In this document: positions 1-11,843 of the stretch, piece after piece
How positions within the stretch are numbered: position 1 is the stretch's first letter
Layout: every line of letters starts with the position of its first letter
Source: Streptomyces sp. NBC_00390
Lineage (GTDB): Bacteria; Actinomycetota; Actinomycetes; Streptomycetales; Streptomycetaceae
Direction: 5' to 3'
NCBI RefSeq assembly: GCF_036057275.1
Contig: NZ_CP107945.1
Location: 5,518,001-5,582,000 of the forward strand
Length of the DNA: 64,000 bases
Notes under the pieces: generated by a model
The model's input: the letters and a program-made list of their open reading frames with translations, nothing else
The model's database searches: none
Told to the model about the DNA's origin: nothing
Made by a program: the position numbers and the translations under genes

Positions 1-3
1 ACC

Positions 4-723
4 ATGCGACGGGCGCGCGTGCTCACCCGGCGCCGGCCCTCGCTCGCCCTCGCGCTGTGCGTGGCGATGGCCGTCGCGTCGTGCACGGCCGGGAAGGAGG
101 AGCGGGACGACGGGGTACCGGCTGCGAAGGTGTGCGACGCGTCGTTCTCCGCCGACGCCCGGGACGCTCTGGGCAGGATCAGCACGGCCGACCGGTACCA
201 GGAGTCGGTCCTCCCCTTGGACAAGGCGGTCACCCGACTGCGCGGCCACGCCGACACCAGCACGTCCCGCAGCACGATCTGCACCGTGCACACCGCGGAG
301 CAGAGTGCACAGGACCCGCTCTTCCGGATCGAGTTCGTGCATGTCGACACGGGAGTCGTATGGCCGCCGGCGCTGGATCCGGACGATTCGTACTACCCCT
401 TGGGGCTCTACGCCGACAGCAGCGACGAGCAGGCGTTCATCGCCTTCCGGTGCTCCAGGGGCCTTCGGAAGAACGGTCCTCCGGTGGTGGCGGGCGTACT
501 CGAGCCCGACAGCAGGGACCCGTCGGTGAAACTGTCGGACGCCGAGCGGAGACATGCCCACATGGTCATGCTCCACTCCGCGGCGCGGGCGATGGCCGGG
601 AAGCTGGGCTGCCTGGCGGAGGCGGGACTCCCGGCGAAGGCACCTGAGCCCTCGCCTCACCGCGCGTACCGGAAGCCGCCCTCGCTGGAGACGCTCGAGA
701 GGGAGTTCGCCGGGGACGGGTGA
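4..723 (+). CDS. Putative secreted lipoprotein of unknown function
   Basis: 239 aa. The N-terminus is a lipoprotein signal: Arg-rich n-region, a hydrophobic stretch at about residues 14-26, then the lipobox VASC with the lipidated cysteine at residue 27. A charged linker follows, then a globular region with three further conserved-looking cysteines (about residues 43, 93 and 150), fitting an extracytoplasmic fold. I recognise no catalytic motif and no named family. The ATG lies three bases from the window edge, so the ribosome-binding site and any longer start cannot be checked. It converges on the protease gene, with a strong hairpin between them. Confidence 0.75.
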   Translation: MRRARVLTRRRPSLALALCVAMAVASCTAGKEERDDGVPAAKVCDASFSADARDALGRISTADRYQESVLPLDKAVTRLRGHADTSTSRSTICTVHTAEQSAQDPLFRIEFVHVDTGVVWPPALDPDDSYYPLGLYADSSDEQAFIAFRCSRGLRKNGPPVVAGVLEPDSRDPSVKLSDAERRHAHMVMLHSAARAMAGKLGCLAEAGLPAKAPEPSPHRAYRKPPSLETLEREFAGDG

Positions 724-738
724 CGGGGGAAGCCGAAA

Positions 739-775
739 CGTTCCGGCCAGGCCCGAACAGGGCCTGGCCGGAACG
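739..775. terminator. Bidirectional terminator hairpin
   Basis: A perfect 16-bp inverted repeat (left arm 739-754, right arm 760-775) with the 5-nt loop GAACA. It sits exactly between two convergent genes, as expected for a shared factor-independent terminator of the actinomycete type with no long U-tract. Confidence 0.85.
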
Positions 776-780
776 GAGGG

Positions 781-1959
781 CTAGAACAGCGAGTGCAGCA
801 GCTTGTTCGGGGAGCCCGTACGCGGGTCCACGACCTTGCCGCTGGTTGCGTTGTTCACCAGCGCGTCCCTGACCTGGGCCGGGGTCGCGGCCGGGTGGGC
901 CGCCAGATACAGCGCGGCGACACCGGCCGTGTGCGGCGTGGCCATCGAGGTGCCGGAGATGGTGTTCGTCGCGGTGTCGTTGTCCTTCCACGCCGAGGTG
1001 ATGCTCACGCCCGGTGCGAACAGGTCGAGACAGGTGCCGTAGTTGGAGAACGACGCGCGCCGGTCCGTGTTGTCAGTCGCGCCGACCGTGATCGCCTCGG
1101 GGACGCGGGCGGGCGAGTAGTTGCACGCGTTGACGGGCCAGCCCAGGATGTTGCCGTTGCCCGCCGCGATGGCGTAACTGACGCCCGACGCGATGGACTT
1201 CTTCACCGCGTTGTCCAGGGCCGTGTTGGCGCTGCCGCCCAGGCTCATGTTGGCGACGGCCGGCTTCTTGGCGTTGGCGGTCACCCAGTCGACGCCCGCG
1301 ATGACGCCGGCGTTCGTGCCGGAGCCGTTGCAGTCCAGGACGCGTACGGCGATCAGGTTGACGCCCTTGGCGACGCCGTACGTCCTGCCGCCGACCGTGC
1401 CCGCGACATGTGTGCCGTGGCCCTGGCAGTCCTGGCCGTTGTGGCCGCCGCCCACCGTGTCCGTGCCGACGCTCGCGCGCCCGCCGAACTCGCTGTGAGA
1501 GGTACGGATTCCGGTGTCGATGATGTAGGCGTTCACGTTCGACGCGGGTGTGTTGTACGTGTACGTCTTCGACAGCGGCAGGTTGCGCTGGTCGATGCGG
1601 TCGATGCCCCAGGTGGCGTTGGTCTGGGTCTCGCTGATCCGGACCGTGGCGTTCTGCTCGACGTATGCCACACGCGGATCTGCCGCTAGGGCCCGCGCCT
1701 TGGCCGCCGACATCGATGTGGAGAAGCCCTTCAGGGCATTGCGGTAGGTGTGCTTCGGCGTGACGCCCAGATCGGCGGCGCGCGTGCTGCCGTCCTTCAG
1801 GACGACGATCCAGCTGTTCTGGATGGCGGTTGCAGTGGGGGCGAGACGAAGATCGCCGATCGTCGCGCTCTGCGCGGTGGGGGAAACGGCGAACTGGAGA
1901 CCTGCCGCAAGGACGACTGCGGGTATCAGCGTCCCGATGCGGCGGGCAGAGACTCTCAT
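781..1959 (-). CDS. Secreted S8 family serine protease (subtilisin/proteinase K-like)
   Basis: 392 aa from the chosen ATG; a frame 39 codons longer exists, but AAAGG lies just upstream of this ATG and the signal peptide starts cleanly here. Order: signal peptide (about residues 1-32), inhibitor_I9-type propeptide (about 45-105), S8 catalytic domain (about 115-390). The triad is visible: Asp148 in YIIDTGI, His181 in GHGTHVAG and Ser338 in SGTSMATPH. The motif WGIDRIDQ before the domain and the cysteines fit the proteinase K branch of extracellular proteases. There is no C-terminal carbohydrate-binding or P-domain. Expected to be exported, self-process its propeptide and act in extracellular protein degradation. 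Confidence 0.95.
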   Translation of the reverse strand: MRVSARRIGTLIPAVVLAAGLQFAVSPTAQSATIGDLRLAPTATAIQNSWIVVLKDGSTRAADLGVTPKHTYRNALKGFSTSMSAAKARALAADPRVAYVEQNATVRISETQTNATWGIDRIDQRNLPLSKTYTYNTPASNVNAYIIDTGIRTSHSEFGGRASVGTDTVGGGHNGQDCQGHGTHVAGTVGGRTYGVAKGVNLIAVRVLDCNGSGTNAGVIAGVDWVTANAKKPAVANMSLGGSANTALDNAVKKSIASGVSYAIAAGNGNILGWPVNACNYSPARVPEAITVGATDNTDRRASFSNYGTCLDLFAPGVSITSAWKDNDTATNTISGTSMATPHTAGVAALYLAAHPAATPAQVRDALVNNATSGKVVDPRTGSPNKLLHSLF

Positions 1960-2152
1960 CTCGTGCACCTGACCTTTCGTTGACCGATCACGGACAAGGA
2001 GCGTGCATCGTGCCAGGTGGTGCCGTTGCGCCGAACAGGGTCTCGTGCTGTGACCTAGGACACAAGACGAGTGCATGACAAAGGAATCGGTGATTGCGGA
2101 GATGATGAACTCCCCATGATCCAGGGAGAGTTGGCCTCGGGGGCTGGACCCG

Positions 2153-2569
2153 TCAGTCCGCCGTCAGATCCCATGTGTGCATGGTGAAGATTCCGTCGTC
2201 CCTCGCCCCCGCCGACCGGTACGTCGCGAGCGCCGCCTCGTTGTCCGTGTCGACGCCGACCCGGACGTCGTAACAACCGCGCTCCCGCGCGACCTCCACC
2301 AGCGCCTGCGTCCGCGCCCGGCCGATGCCCCGCCCGCGGAACGGCCCGTCCACCGACAGCTCGTACAGACACATCTCCGTGCCCTTGTCGGGATGGAGCA
2401 TCTCGATGCCCGAGACCATCCCGGCCGGTGCGCCGTCCACGTACGCGATCAGCATCAGATGCCCGTCGGCGGCGAGAAAACGCTCGACCCACTCCGGCCT
2501 GGCCGGCCCGTCGTAAAGATGCTCCGCCGCGATCAGCTCGTCCACCGTCGTCGCACGCCGGATGTCCAT
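2153..2569 (-). CDS. GNAT family N-acetyltransferase
   Basis: 138 aa, one GNAT domain. The acetyl-CoA pyrophosphate-binding loop RGRGIG is at residues 78-83, preceded by the beta-4 segment ELSVDGPF and followed by the late motif with Asn-Glu-Ala-Ala-Leu-Ala-Thr-Tyr. The spacing, and the phrase HPDK before motif A, resemble the AAC(3)-I-like branch, but substrate cannot be read from sequence and a resistance role is not implied. It is transcribed away from the hydrolase-ABC fusion gene, so the 134-bp gap at 2570-2703 holds divergent promoters. Confidence 0.9.
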   Translation of the reverse strand: MDIRRATTVDELIAAEHLYDGPARPEWVERFLAADGHLMLIAYVDGAPAGMVSGIEMLHPDKGTEMCLYELSVDGPFRGRGIGRARTQALVEVARERGCYDVRVGVDTDNEAALATYRSAGARDDGIFTMHTWDLTAD

Positions 2570-2703
2570 GCAGGCCCCGCTTCCTCATCTCCCGTGTACC
2601 GCGTCTGGTGTACGGCGACGCCAGTGCGTACTACCCGAGGAGGCTCCGCAGTTCCGCCCGGCGGCAGCCGAGACCGTGCGGCGGCGCCGCTTAGGGTTCA
2701 GTC

Positions 2704-5483
<2,780 letters not shown>

Positions 5484-5487
<4 letters not shown>

Positions 5488-6341
5488 GCGCGCTCGTCGA
5501 TTCCGCCCCCGGCTACCGGGCCCGGCACACCCTGCCCCTGCGGGTGGAGGCGGTACGGCAGCTGAAGCGCCGCCGGACGCTGGTGATGGGTGCCGTCCTG
5601 GCCGCACTGCCCCTCGTGCTGATCGCCGCGTTCGCGATCGGCGGCACACCGGACGGGCGGGACAACGGGCGGGTGAGCCTGATGGACACGGCCACCGCGT
5701 CCGGCGCCAACTTCGCCGCCACCTGCCTGTTCGTCTCGGCGGGCTTCCTGCTGGTGGTGCCGGTGGCGCTGTTCCACGGCGACACGGTCGCCTCGGAGGC
5801 CAGCTGGTCGTCGCTGCGCTATCTGCTGGCCGCGCCCGTGCCGCGCACCCGGCTGCTGTGGTCCAAGCTCGCCGTGGCGCTCGGGTTCAGCGCCGCGGCG
5901 ATGCTGCTGCTGCCGCTGGTGGCGCTGGCCGCGGGCACGGTCGCGTACGGCTGGGGGCCGCTGCAGCTGCCCACCGGCGGCTCACTGGACACCGGTGGCA
6001 CCCTGCCGCGGCTCGCACTGGTCGTGGGCTTCGTCTTCGTGTCCCAACTGGTCACGGCGGGGCTCGCGTTCTGGCTCTCCACCAAGACCGATGCCCCGCT
6101 GGGCGCGGTCGGCGGGGCGGTCGGACTGACGATCATCGGCAATGTGCTGGACGCGGTCACGGCGCTGGGCGGCTGGCGCGAAGTGCTTCCCGCGCACTGG
6201 CAGTTCGCCTGGATCGATGCACTGCAACCGCAGCTGGAGTGGACCGGGATGGTGAAGGGAGCGGCGGTGTCGGTGACCTACGCACTGGTGCTGTTCGCGC
6301 TCGCCTTCCGGAATTTCAGCCGCAAGGACATCGTGTCGTAG
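5484..6341 (+). CDS. ABC transporter permease (ABC-2 type)
   Basis: 285 aa. Begins at the ATG overlapping the stop of the hydrolase-ATPase gene. An Arg-rich cytoplasmic start is followed by about six hydrophobic segments: near residues 33-50, 72-92, 125-150, 177-197, 205-225 and 258-275. This pattern fits ABC-2/NatB-type permeases, which work as dimers with a DrrA-like ATPase. No substrate-defining motif is visible. As the only permease next to the fusion, it is its obvious partner. An extracellular hydrolase tethered to a transporter ATPase suggests export or processing of a surface substrate, but that is inference. Confidence 0.88.
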
Positions 6342-6475
6342 GACAATCAGCGGTAATCCGGTCGAAACCCTCCTGCCGTTGCCGCATCGAGACGCTTCCG
6401 CAACCCCTTCGTCTGCTCCTTCCGGCCGTCTCGCACGTCACATTCACAAGTGCCGACGATGCAGGGGGAGTCGAG

Positions 6476-8050
6476 ATGGAATTCCATACACGAGTGGGCA
6501 GGGGAGCGCTGGCGGCGCTGCTCGCCGGCGGCATCATGCTGACGGCGGCGTGCGGCGGGAGCCAGAGCGACCGGTCGGCCTCCTACGACGGCGGCGGCCG
6601 GAAGGCAAAGGACGGCGCACCCGCCCCGGTCGTACCCGACGGCGGCAACGGCGCGCCGCAGGAATCGAGGGACGGCGCCGCGGACGAGGAGTCCCGCGAG
6701 ATCGCGCCGCCCGCCGACTATCTCTCCACGTTCGCACTCGACGTGGACACCGCCTCGTACAACTACGCCCGGCGCACCCTCAAGGACGGCTCCCTTCCTG
6801 CCCGGGACGAGGTCCGGCCGGAGGAGTTCATCAACAGCTTCCGCCAGGACTACGCGCGCCCCGAGGGCGACGGCTTCTCGGTGAGCGTCGACGGGGCGCG
6901 CCCGCGCAGCACGGAGGGCGAGATCGACGACTCGGGCGGCGAGGAGTGGTCGCTGGTGCGTGTGGGCCTGGCCACCCGTACCGCCGAACGCAGGGGCGAA
7001 CGCCCGCCCGCCGCACTCACCTTCGTGATCGACGTCTCCGGCTCGATGGCCGAGCCCGGCCGGCTCGACCTGGTCAAGGAGTCGCTCGGCGTCCTCACCG
7101 ACGAGCTGCGCGACGACGACTCGATCGCCGTGGTCACCTTCAGCGACGAGGCCGAGACCCGGCTGCCGATGACCCGGCTCGACGGCAACCGCGACCGTAT
7201 CCACTCCGTCATCGACGAGCTGGAGCCGACCGACTCGACCAATGTCGAGGCCGGTGTCACCACCGGGTACGACGAGGCCGTCGAGGGCAAGCGGCGCGGC
7301 GCCACCAACCGTGTCGTGCTGCTGTCCGACGCGCTCGCCAACACCGGCGAGACCGAGGCCGACGCGATCCTCGACCGCATCGACGACGCCCGTCGCGAGC
7401 ACGGCATCACGCTCTTCGGGGTCGGCGTCGGCAGCGACTACGGCGACGAGCTGATGGAGACCCTCGCCGACAAGGGCGACGGCCACACCACATATGTCTC
7501 CACCAGCGAGGAGGCCCGGAAGGTCTTCGTCCAGCAGCTGCCCAGCCATGTCGAACTGCGCGCCCGTGACGCCAAGGCGCAGGTCGCCTTCGACCCGCAG
7601 ACGGTCAAGCAGTTCCGGCTCATCGGCTACGAGAACCGCGCGGTCGCGGACGACGACTTCCGCAACGACCGCGTGGACGGCGGCGAGATCGGCCCCGGCC
7701 ACACCGTGACCGCGCTGTACGCGGTACGGCTCCGGGACGGTGCGAGCGGTCATGTCGCCACGGCGACCGTGCGCTGGCTCGACCCGAGGACCCGGGCGCC
7801 GCACGAGCGGACGGGCACCGTGGAGACGGATGCGATCGACGGCGCCCTGTGGAGCGGCTCCTCCAAGCGTTTCCAGATCACCGCCGTCGCCGCCTACTTC
7901 GCCGAGGCCCTGCGTGGCGGCGACCTGCCGGGCGCCCCGAGCCTCGGTCAGCTGGAGGACCGGGCACGGGCCCTGGCGAAGTCGACCGAGGACAGCGCGG
8001 TGGCCGAACTGGCCGAGGCGATCGGGCAGGCGCAGCGCCTGAAGGACTGA
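6476..8050 (+). CDS. YfbK-type von Willebrand factor A domain lipoprotein
   Basis: 524 aa; ATG preceded by GGGGGAG. Lipoprotein signal with lipobox TAAC (Cys near residue 23). Then a Gly/Asp-rich linker, a vWA N-terminal region containing STFALDVDTASY, a vWA domain with MIDAS motif DVSGSM near residue 184, and a C-terminal DUF3520-like region ending in a helical Ala/Glu segment. This order matches the YfbK family of bacterial vWA proteins, whose biochemical role is unknown; the MIDAS implies divalent-metal-dependent ligand binding. It stands alone, with its own upstream gap of 134 bp and a strong hairpin downstream. Confidence 0.92.
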   Translation: MEFHTRVGRGALAALLAGGIMLTAACGGSQSDRSASYDGGGRKAKDGAPAPVVPDGGNGAPQESRDGAADEESREIAPPADYLSTFALDVDTASYNYARRTLKDGSLPARDEVRPEEFINSFRQDYARPEGDGFSVSVDGARPRSTEGEIDDSGGEEWSLVRVGLATRTAERRGERPPAALTFVIDVSGSMAEPGRLDLVKESLGVLTDELRDDDSIAVVTFSDEAETRLPMTRLDGNRDRIHSVIDELEPTDSTNVEAGVTTGYDEAVEGKRRGATNRVVLLSDALANTGETEADAILDRIDDARREHGITLFGVGVGSDYGDELMETLADKGDGHTTYVSTSEEARKVFVQQLPSHVELRARDAKAQVAFDPQTVKQFRLIGYENRAVADDDFRNDRVDGGEIGPGHTVTALYAVRLRDGASGHVATATVRWLDPRTRAPHERTGTVETDAIDGALWSGSSKRFQITAVAAYFAEALRGGDLPGAPSLGQLEDRARALAKSTEDSAVAELAEAIGQAQRLKD

Positions 8051-8055
8051 GCGAG

Positions 8056-8084
8056 CGGGGGGTGGGCGCGGTTCCCACCCCCCG
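8056..8084 (+). terminator. Terminator after the vWA lipoprotein gene
   Basis: Perfect 11-bp stem (CGGGGGGTGGG at 8056-8066 with its complement at 8074-8084) and a 7-nt loop, 5 bp after the stop codon. Confidence 0.8.
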
Positions 8085-8153
8085 TGTCGGCCGAGGCGCC
8101 CGCGGCCACGCCACCGGGACAGAATCACGCTGCGCCGTCCGGCCGGGGGCGTC

Positions 8154-8645
8154 ATGATGTGGCCCATGCCCACCCTTCTGCTCGCCCTCGCAGTGGTGTC
8201 CACCGGCCTGTACGCGGGCTTCATGCTGATCTTCCTGACCGGCATCATGCCCGGGCTCGCCCGGCTGACGGACGAACAGTTCGTGCCGGCGATGCGCCGG
8301 CTCAACGAGACCGTGCCGCGCGGCATCTTCCTCGTCGTCTTCCTCGCCGAGGTGGCGTTCCCGGCCGCGGCGCTCGCCGTCCCGGTCGACGGCCGCACCG
8401 GCACCGGGACATGGCTGGTCCTCGCGGGCCTGGTGTGCGCGGCTCTCAACCACCTCGTCACCATCACCGGCAACATTCCGCTGAACAACGCACTCGCCGC
8501 GTCCGAGAAGGCCACGCCGCCCGCGCCCGACAGCGAGGTGCGCACGGCGTTCGAAGCCCCGTGGAACCGGCTTCACCTGTACCGCACCCTGCTCGCGGCC
8601 GCCGCCTTCGTCCTCCTCGTCTGTGCCGCGCTGCCGGGACGGTGA
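8154..8645 (+). CDS. DUF1772 / anthrone oxygenase-like integral membrane protein
   Basis: 163 aa with four hydrophobic segments (about residues 5-27, 55-78, 85-105, 140-160). The first helix, with a GLYAGFM-type motif, and the conserved N-L-N-P-type loop before helix 4, here INGNIPLNNAL-like, match the DUF1772 family. Some members are named anthrone oxygenases, but most have no known function. The start is uncertain: ATGs exist at 8154, 8157 and 8166; I take 8154 because GGGGG lies 4 nt upstream. No operon partner: it converges on the flavodoxin-like gene. Confidence 0.8.
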   Translation: MMWPMPTLLLALAVVSTGLYAGFMLIFLTGIMPGLARLTDEQFVPAMRRLNETVPRGIFLVVFLAEVAFPAAALAVPVDGRTGTGTWLVLAGLVCAALNHLVTITGNIPLNNALAASEKATPPAPDSEVRTAFEAPWNRLHLYRTLLAAAAFVLLVCAALPGR

Positions 8646-8714
8646 CCGGACAGCGGCCGTACGGACCCGCCGGCGGAGAACTCGTCCGCCCGCCACCACG
8701 ACCGATGAGAAGCC

Positions 8715-9425
8715 TCAACGGTGCTCGGGGTTGGGGAAGTCGAAGCGGCAGCCGGCGTCCCACTCCGAGCGCTGGTTGCCATGGGCCGGGATGCCGCCGG
8801 CGCGCTTGAGCATGGTGGCCAGATGGATCAGGTTCCACGACATGAACGTGGTGTTGCGGTTGGTGAAGTCGTTCTCCGGCCCGCCGGACCCCGGGTCCAG
8901 ATACGAAGGGCCGGGGCCTGCCTCACCGATCCACCCCGCGTCGGCCTGCGGGGGGATGGTGTAGCCGAGGTGCTGGAGGCTGTAGAGGACGTTCGAGGCG
9001 CAGTGCTTGACGCCGTCCTCGTTGCCGGTGATCAGACAGCCGCCCACCCGTCCGTAATAGGCGTACTGGCCACGGTCGTTGAGGAGCGACGAGCACGCGT
9101 ACAGCCGCTCGATGACCTGCTTCATCACCGAGCTGTTGTCACCCAGCCAGATGGGGCCCGCGAGCACCAGGATGTCGGCCGCCATGACCCGCTCGTAGAG
9201 CGCGGGCCATGCGTCGACGCTCCAGCCGTGCTCGGTCATGTCAGGCCACACCCCGGTGGCGATGTCATGGTCGACGGCCCGGACGAGCTCGGTGGAGACG
9301 CCGCCCGCCTCCAGCAGGGCCCGGCTCCTGTCGATGAGGCCATCGGTGTTGCTGATCTCCGGTGAGCGCTTGAGGGTGCAGTTGATGAACATTGCACTCA
9401 AAGAGGGCACAGAGGGCGAAGTCAT
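8715..9425 (-). CDS. Flavodoxin-like NAD(P)H-dependent oxidoreductase
   Basis: 236 aa. After a short leader comes the fold start AMFINCTLKRSPE, where the Ser/Thr-rich turn would bind FMN phosphate. The mid-domain motif GPIWLGDNSS, the classical flavin-contact loop of the NADPH-dependent FMN reductase/flavodoxin_2 group, comes next. The C-terminal half has a Gly/Pro-rich loop not typical of small flavodoxins and ends in an unusual Asn/Pro/Arg tail. Predicted cytoplasmic FMN reductase or quinone reductase; the electron acceptor is unknown. Transcribed alone. Confidence 0.85.
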   Translation of the reverse strand: MTSPSVPSLSAMFINCTLKRSPEISNTDGLIDRSRALLEAGGVSTELVRAVDHDIATGVWPDMTEHGWSVDAWPALYERVMAADILVLAGPIWLGDNSSVMKQVIERLYACSSLLNDRGQYAYYGRVGGCLITGNEDGVKHCASNVLYSLQHLGYTIPPQADAGWIGEAGPGPSYLDPGSGGPENDFTNRNTTFMSWNLIHLATMLKRAGGIPAHGNQRSEWDAGCRFDFPNPEHR

Positions 9426-9564
9426 GCCGGGGAGCGTAGTGCGACGGTGCGGGCGGCCGGGGGACGCGGCGCCGCCGTAAGGCTTTCGTCATCTCCTGCG
9501 GGACGTTCGGGACCCTTCGAAGCCGTTGAATGTGCACAGGGAGACAGAGACTCAGGAGGCAGTG

Positions 9565-10134
9565 ATGGGACGCGTGCGTACGGTACTGACCAGGCCCTTG
9601 GTCCTCGGGACGCTGGCGGTGCTCCTGGTGGCGGCGGGTGCGGGTCTGTACTGGTTCCAGCCGTGGAAGCTGTGGCAGGACGAGACGGTCCGTGAGGCGC
9701 TGCCGACGGCGGCGGCGCCGTCCTCGCCTTCCGACCCGTCCGCGTCCCCGTCCGGGGAGGCTTCCCCGTCGCCCGCGACGCCGCAGACGCTGGCGAGCGG
9801 CGAGCTGATCAGCCACGAGCACTCGACGTCCGGCACGGTGAAGCTCCTGCGCCTGGCCGACGGCTCCTACACCCTGCGCCTGGAGAACCTCGACACCAGC
9901 AATGGCCCTGACCTGCGCGTTCTGCTGACCGACGCGCCGGTGAAGGAGGGCCGGGACGGCTGGCACGTGTTCGATGACGGGAAGTACGTCAGCCTCGGCA
10001 AGCTCAAGGGCAACAAGGGCGACCAGAACTACGCCCTTCCGTCGGACATCAAACCGGCCGACTTCACCAGCGTCAGCATCTGGTGCGACCGCTTCGACGT
10101 CTCGTTCGGTGCGGCGGAGCTGCGGCAGGCCTGA
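9565..10134 (+). CDS. Membrane-anchored DM13 domain protein
   Basis: 189 aa from an ATG with a textbook AGGAGG 5 nt upstream; a longer frame from 9526 lacks such a site. One N-terminal membrane helix (about residues 8-28) is followed by a Pro/Ala/Ser linker and a DM13 domain (about 80-185) with the family features GPDLRVLL, YVSLGKLKGNKG and IWCDRFDVSFGAAEL. DM13 domains are proposed to act in electron transfer near membranes or cell surfaces. Orientation predicts the domain outside the cell. Neighbours HdeD-like and DoxX also suggest a redox or stress setting, but there is no overlap or shared promoter evidence. Confidence 0.9.
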   Translation: MGRVRTVLTRPLVLGTLAVLLVAAGAGLYWFQPWKLWQDETVREALPTAAAPSSPSDPSASPSGEASPSPATPQTLASGELISHEHSTSGTVKLLRLADGSYTLRLENLDTSNGPDLRVLLTDAPVKEGRDGWHVFDDGKYVSLGKLKGNKGDQNYALPSDIKPADFTSVSIWCDRFDVSFGAAELRQA

Positions 10135-10169
10135 TCCCTGCGCCCCTCGCGACCGGTGCCCCGCGTGAC

Positions 10170-10188
10170 ATCACCCTGTCCGGGTGAT
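10170..10188 (+). terminator. Possible terminator after the DM13 gene
   Basis: Perfect 7-bp stem ATCACCC / GGGTGAT with a 5-nt loop, 35 bp after the stop. Short, and followed by CCCCC instead of T residues, so only a candidate. Confidence 0.4.
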
Positions 10189-10242
10189 CCCCCGGCCCTG
10201 TGTCCCACCGGACACTGCCTTGGGAGCGACGTGGGAGGAGCC

Positions 10243-10902
10243 ATGGGAACAACGCCTGGTCCATCGCCCGGTCCGACGGCGGGATACGAGCCGCCCGACC
10301 CCGGCGACGTCTTCGGCAGGGACCCTCAGGAAATCCTCGGTGACCTGGGGGCTTCGTGGGGCTGGGCACTCGGCCTCGCCCTGGCGACACTCCTGCCGGG
10401 CATCCTGGTGCTGGTCTGGCCGGACGAGACACTGCACGTGCTGGCCGTCGTGGTCGGACTGCAACTGCTGGTCACCGGCGTCTTCCGGTTCGTGACCGCC
10501 TTCTCCAGAGGCCGGGGGCGCAACGGAAGCAGGATGCCCGGGGTGCTCATCGCGATCGTGGCCGTGCTGGCAGGCGTGCTGTGTCTGCGGCATCCCATGC
10601 AGACGATTGCCGCACTGTCACTGATCGTCGGAGCGTTCTGGCTGGTCTCGGGTCTCCTCACCGCGTTCATCGCCATCGAGGACCGCGGCCTGGCGCACCG
10701 GGGGGTGGCCTTCGCTCTCGGGGCCGTCGGGGTCATCGCGGGGATCGTGGTCCTCGCCTTCCCCGCGCAGTCCGCGGTCGCGCTGGCACGGCTGCTCGGA
10801 CTCTGGCTCGTCCTGATCGGCGTCGTCGAACTGGCGGGAGCCGTGGCTCTGCGCGCCGCAACCCGTGGACGGACCGGTCCGAAGAAGGCCGGAGCGCAGT
10901 AG
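10243..10902 (+). CDS. HdeD-like (DUF308) multi-pass membrane protein
   Basis: 219 aa from the ATG that follows GGGAGGAG; upstream in-frame starts lack a site. A Pro/Gly-rich cytoplasmic head is followed by about six hydrophobic segments arranged as three pairs, with the repeated pattern of a short Arg-rich loop after every second helix, as in HdeD/DUF308 proteins. In enterobacteria HdeD belongs to acid resistance; in actinomycetes the role is untested. The C-terminus is a basic Arg/Lys tail. No enzyme motif. Confidence 0.85.
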   Translation: MGTTPGPSPGPTAGYEPPDPGDVFGRDPQEILGDLGASWGWALGLALATLLPGILVLVWPDETLHVLAVVVGLQLLVTGVFRFVTAFSRGRGRNGSRMPGVLIAIVAVLAGVLCLRHPMQTIAALSLIVGAFWLVSGLLTAFIAIEDRGLAHRGVAFALGAVGVIAGIVVLAFPAQSAVALARLLGLWLVLIGVVELAGAVALRAATRGRTGPKKAGAQ

Positions 10903-11297
10903 CGCCGAGTGGAGCGAAGGAACGTCGGGCACCCGGGGCACGCCCTCGAGCCCCGACGTCCGGTGAGCGCTCTGCGCCCACGGTCCCGGCAGGCCGGTGA
11001 TCCCTGGTGGACGGTCCCCCTGCCGGGGAGGGAGTATCGGTGGTGAAGGGGCCGTGAGCGGGCCGTTTCTCCCCGTACGCGCGAGCGGTCACAGCGCGTT
11101 CCCCCGCGGGCACATCCGGCTCGCCGGGAGGCCACCGGCCGTACCGGTCCATGACCGGGGCGCTCGTCTCCTTGTGCACGTGTCCCCGTGCACGCGCGGC
11201 GCGCAAGCCTCGACAACCGCTCCACCTGATCGCACCGGTGGCCCGGGCAGCCTGCACCGGCGTCCTGGGCCGGCGGCTCGCAAGAGGTGATTCCACG
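10903..11297. other. Gene-poor 395-bp gap
   Basis: No convincing coding frame. Contains one possible weak terminator (8-bp arms at 10922-10929 and 10952-10959) just after the DUF308 gene, and the leader of the DoxX gene with AGAGGTG at about 11283-11289. Nothing else recognised. Confidence 0.6.
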
Positions 11298-11843
11298 ATG
11301 AAACTGCCGCTCGAAGGTCCTCGTCACTCGGCCGCCCCTGCCACGGGATCCAGGCCGCCCCCGGTGAGCGCTGCCGACGCCGGTCTGCTCCTCCTGCGAG
11401 TGACCTTTGGCGTGATCATGGCCGGCCATGGTGCCCAGAAGCTGTTCGGGTGGTTCGGCGGGCCGGGCTTGGACGCCGCAGGGCAGGGCTTCGCCGGCCT
11501 GGGCTACGAACCCGGAGTCTTCTTCGCCGGTCTGGCAGGGATCTCCGAACTCCTCGGCGGCCTGGGACTGGCTCTTGGACTGCTCACCCCGCTCGCCTCG
11601 GCAGCCCTGATCGGGGTGATGATCAATGCCATGGCGCTGGCCTCCGACGAGGGACTGTTGGCTGTGGGCGGCGCCTTCGAATACCCGATGACCATTGCAG
11701 TCGTCGCGCTCACGGTCGCTGCCGTGGGCCCGGGCCGCCTCTCGCTCGACGTGCGCTTCCCCTGGCGGGACGGCGGGTGGCGTCCGGCCGCCTTCGCCCT
11801 GGGCGCGGGGGGCATCGGGGCCGCCATCGTCCTGGCGTTGTGA
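11298..11843 (+). CDS. DoxX family membrane protein
   Basis: 181 aa; ATG with AGAGGTG about 9 nt upstream. Four membrane helices (about residues 28-50, 72-95, 100-120, 125-145). The first helix carries LLLRVTFGVIMAGHGAQKLF, the characteristic DoxX opening with a conserved His-Gly and Lys. DoxX proteins are linked in mycobacteria to redox homeostasis with SodA and a thioltransferase; neither partner is adjacent here. The Gly-rich C-terminal segment adds a probable fifth hydrophobic stretch. Monocistronic as far as visible. Confidence 0.9.
   Translation: MKLPLEGPRHSAAPATGSRPPPVSAADAGLLLLRVTFGVIMAGHGAQKLFGWFGGPGLDAAGQGFAGLGYEPGVFFAGLAGISELLGGLGLALGLLTPLASAALIGVMINAMALASDEGLLAVGGAFEYPMTIAVVALTVAAVGPGRLSLDVRFPWRDGGWRPAAFALGAGGIGAAIVLAL

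Noticed and set aside
8672..8690. Hairpin GGCGGA/TCCGCC between convergent genes
   Set aside because: Six-pair stem without U-tract, expected by chance at this G+C.
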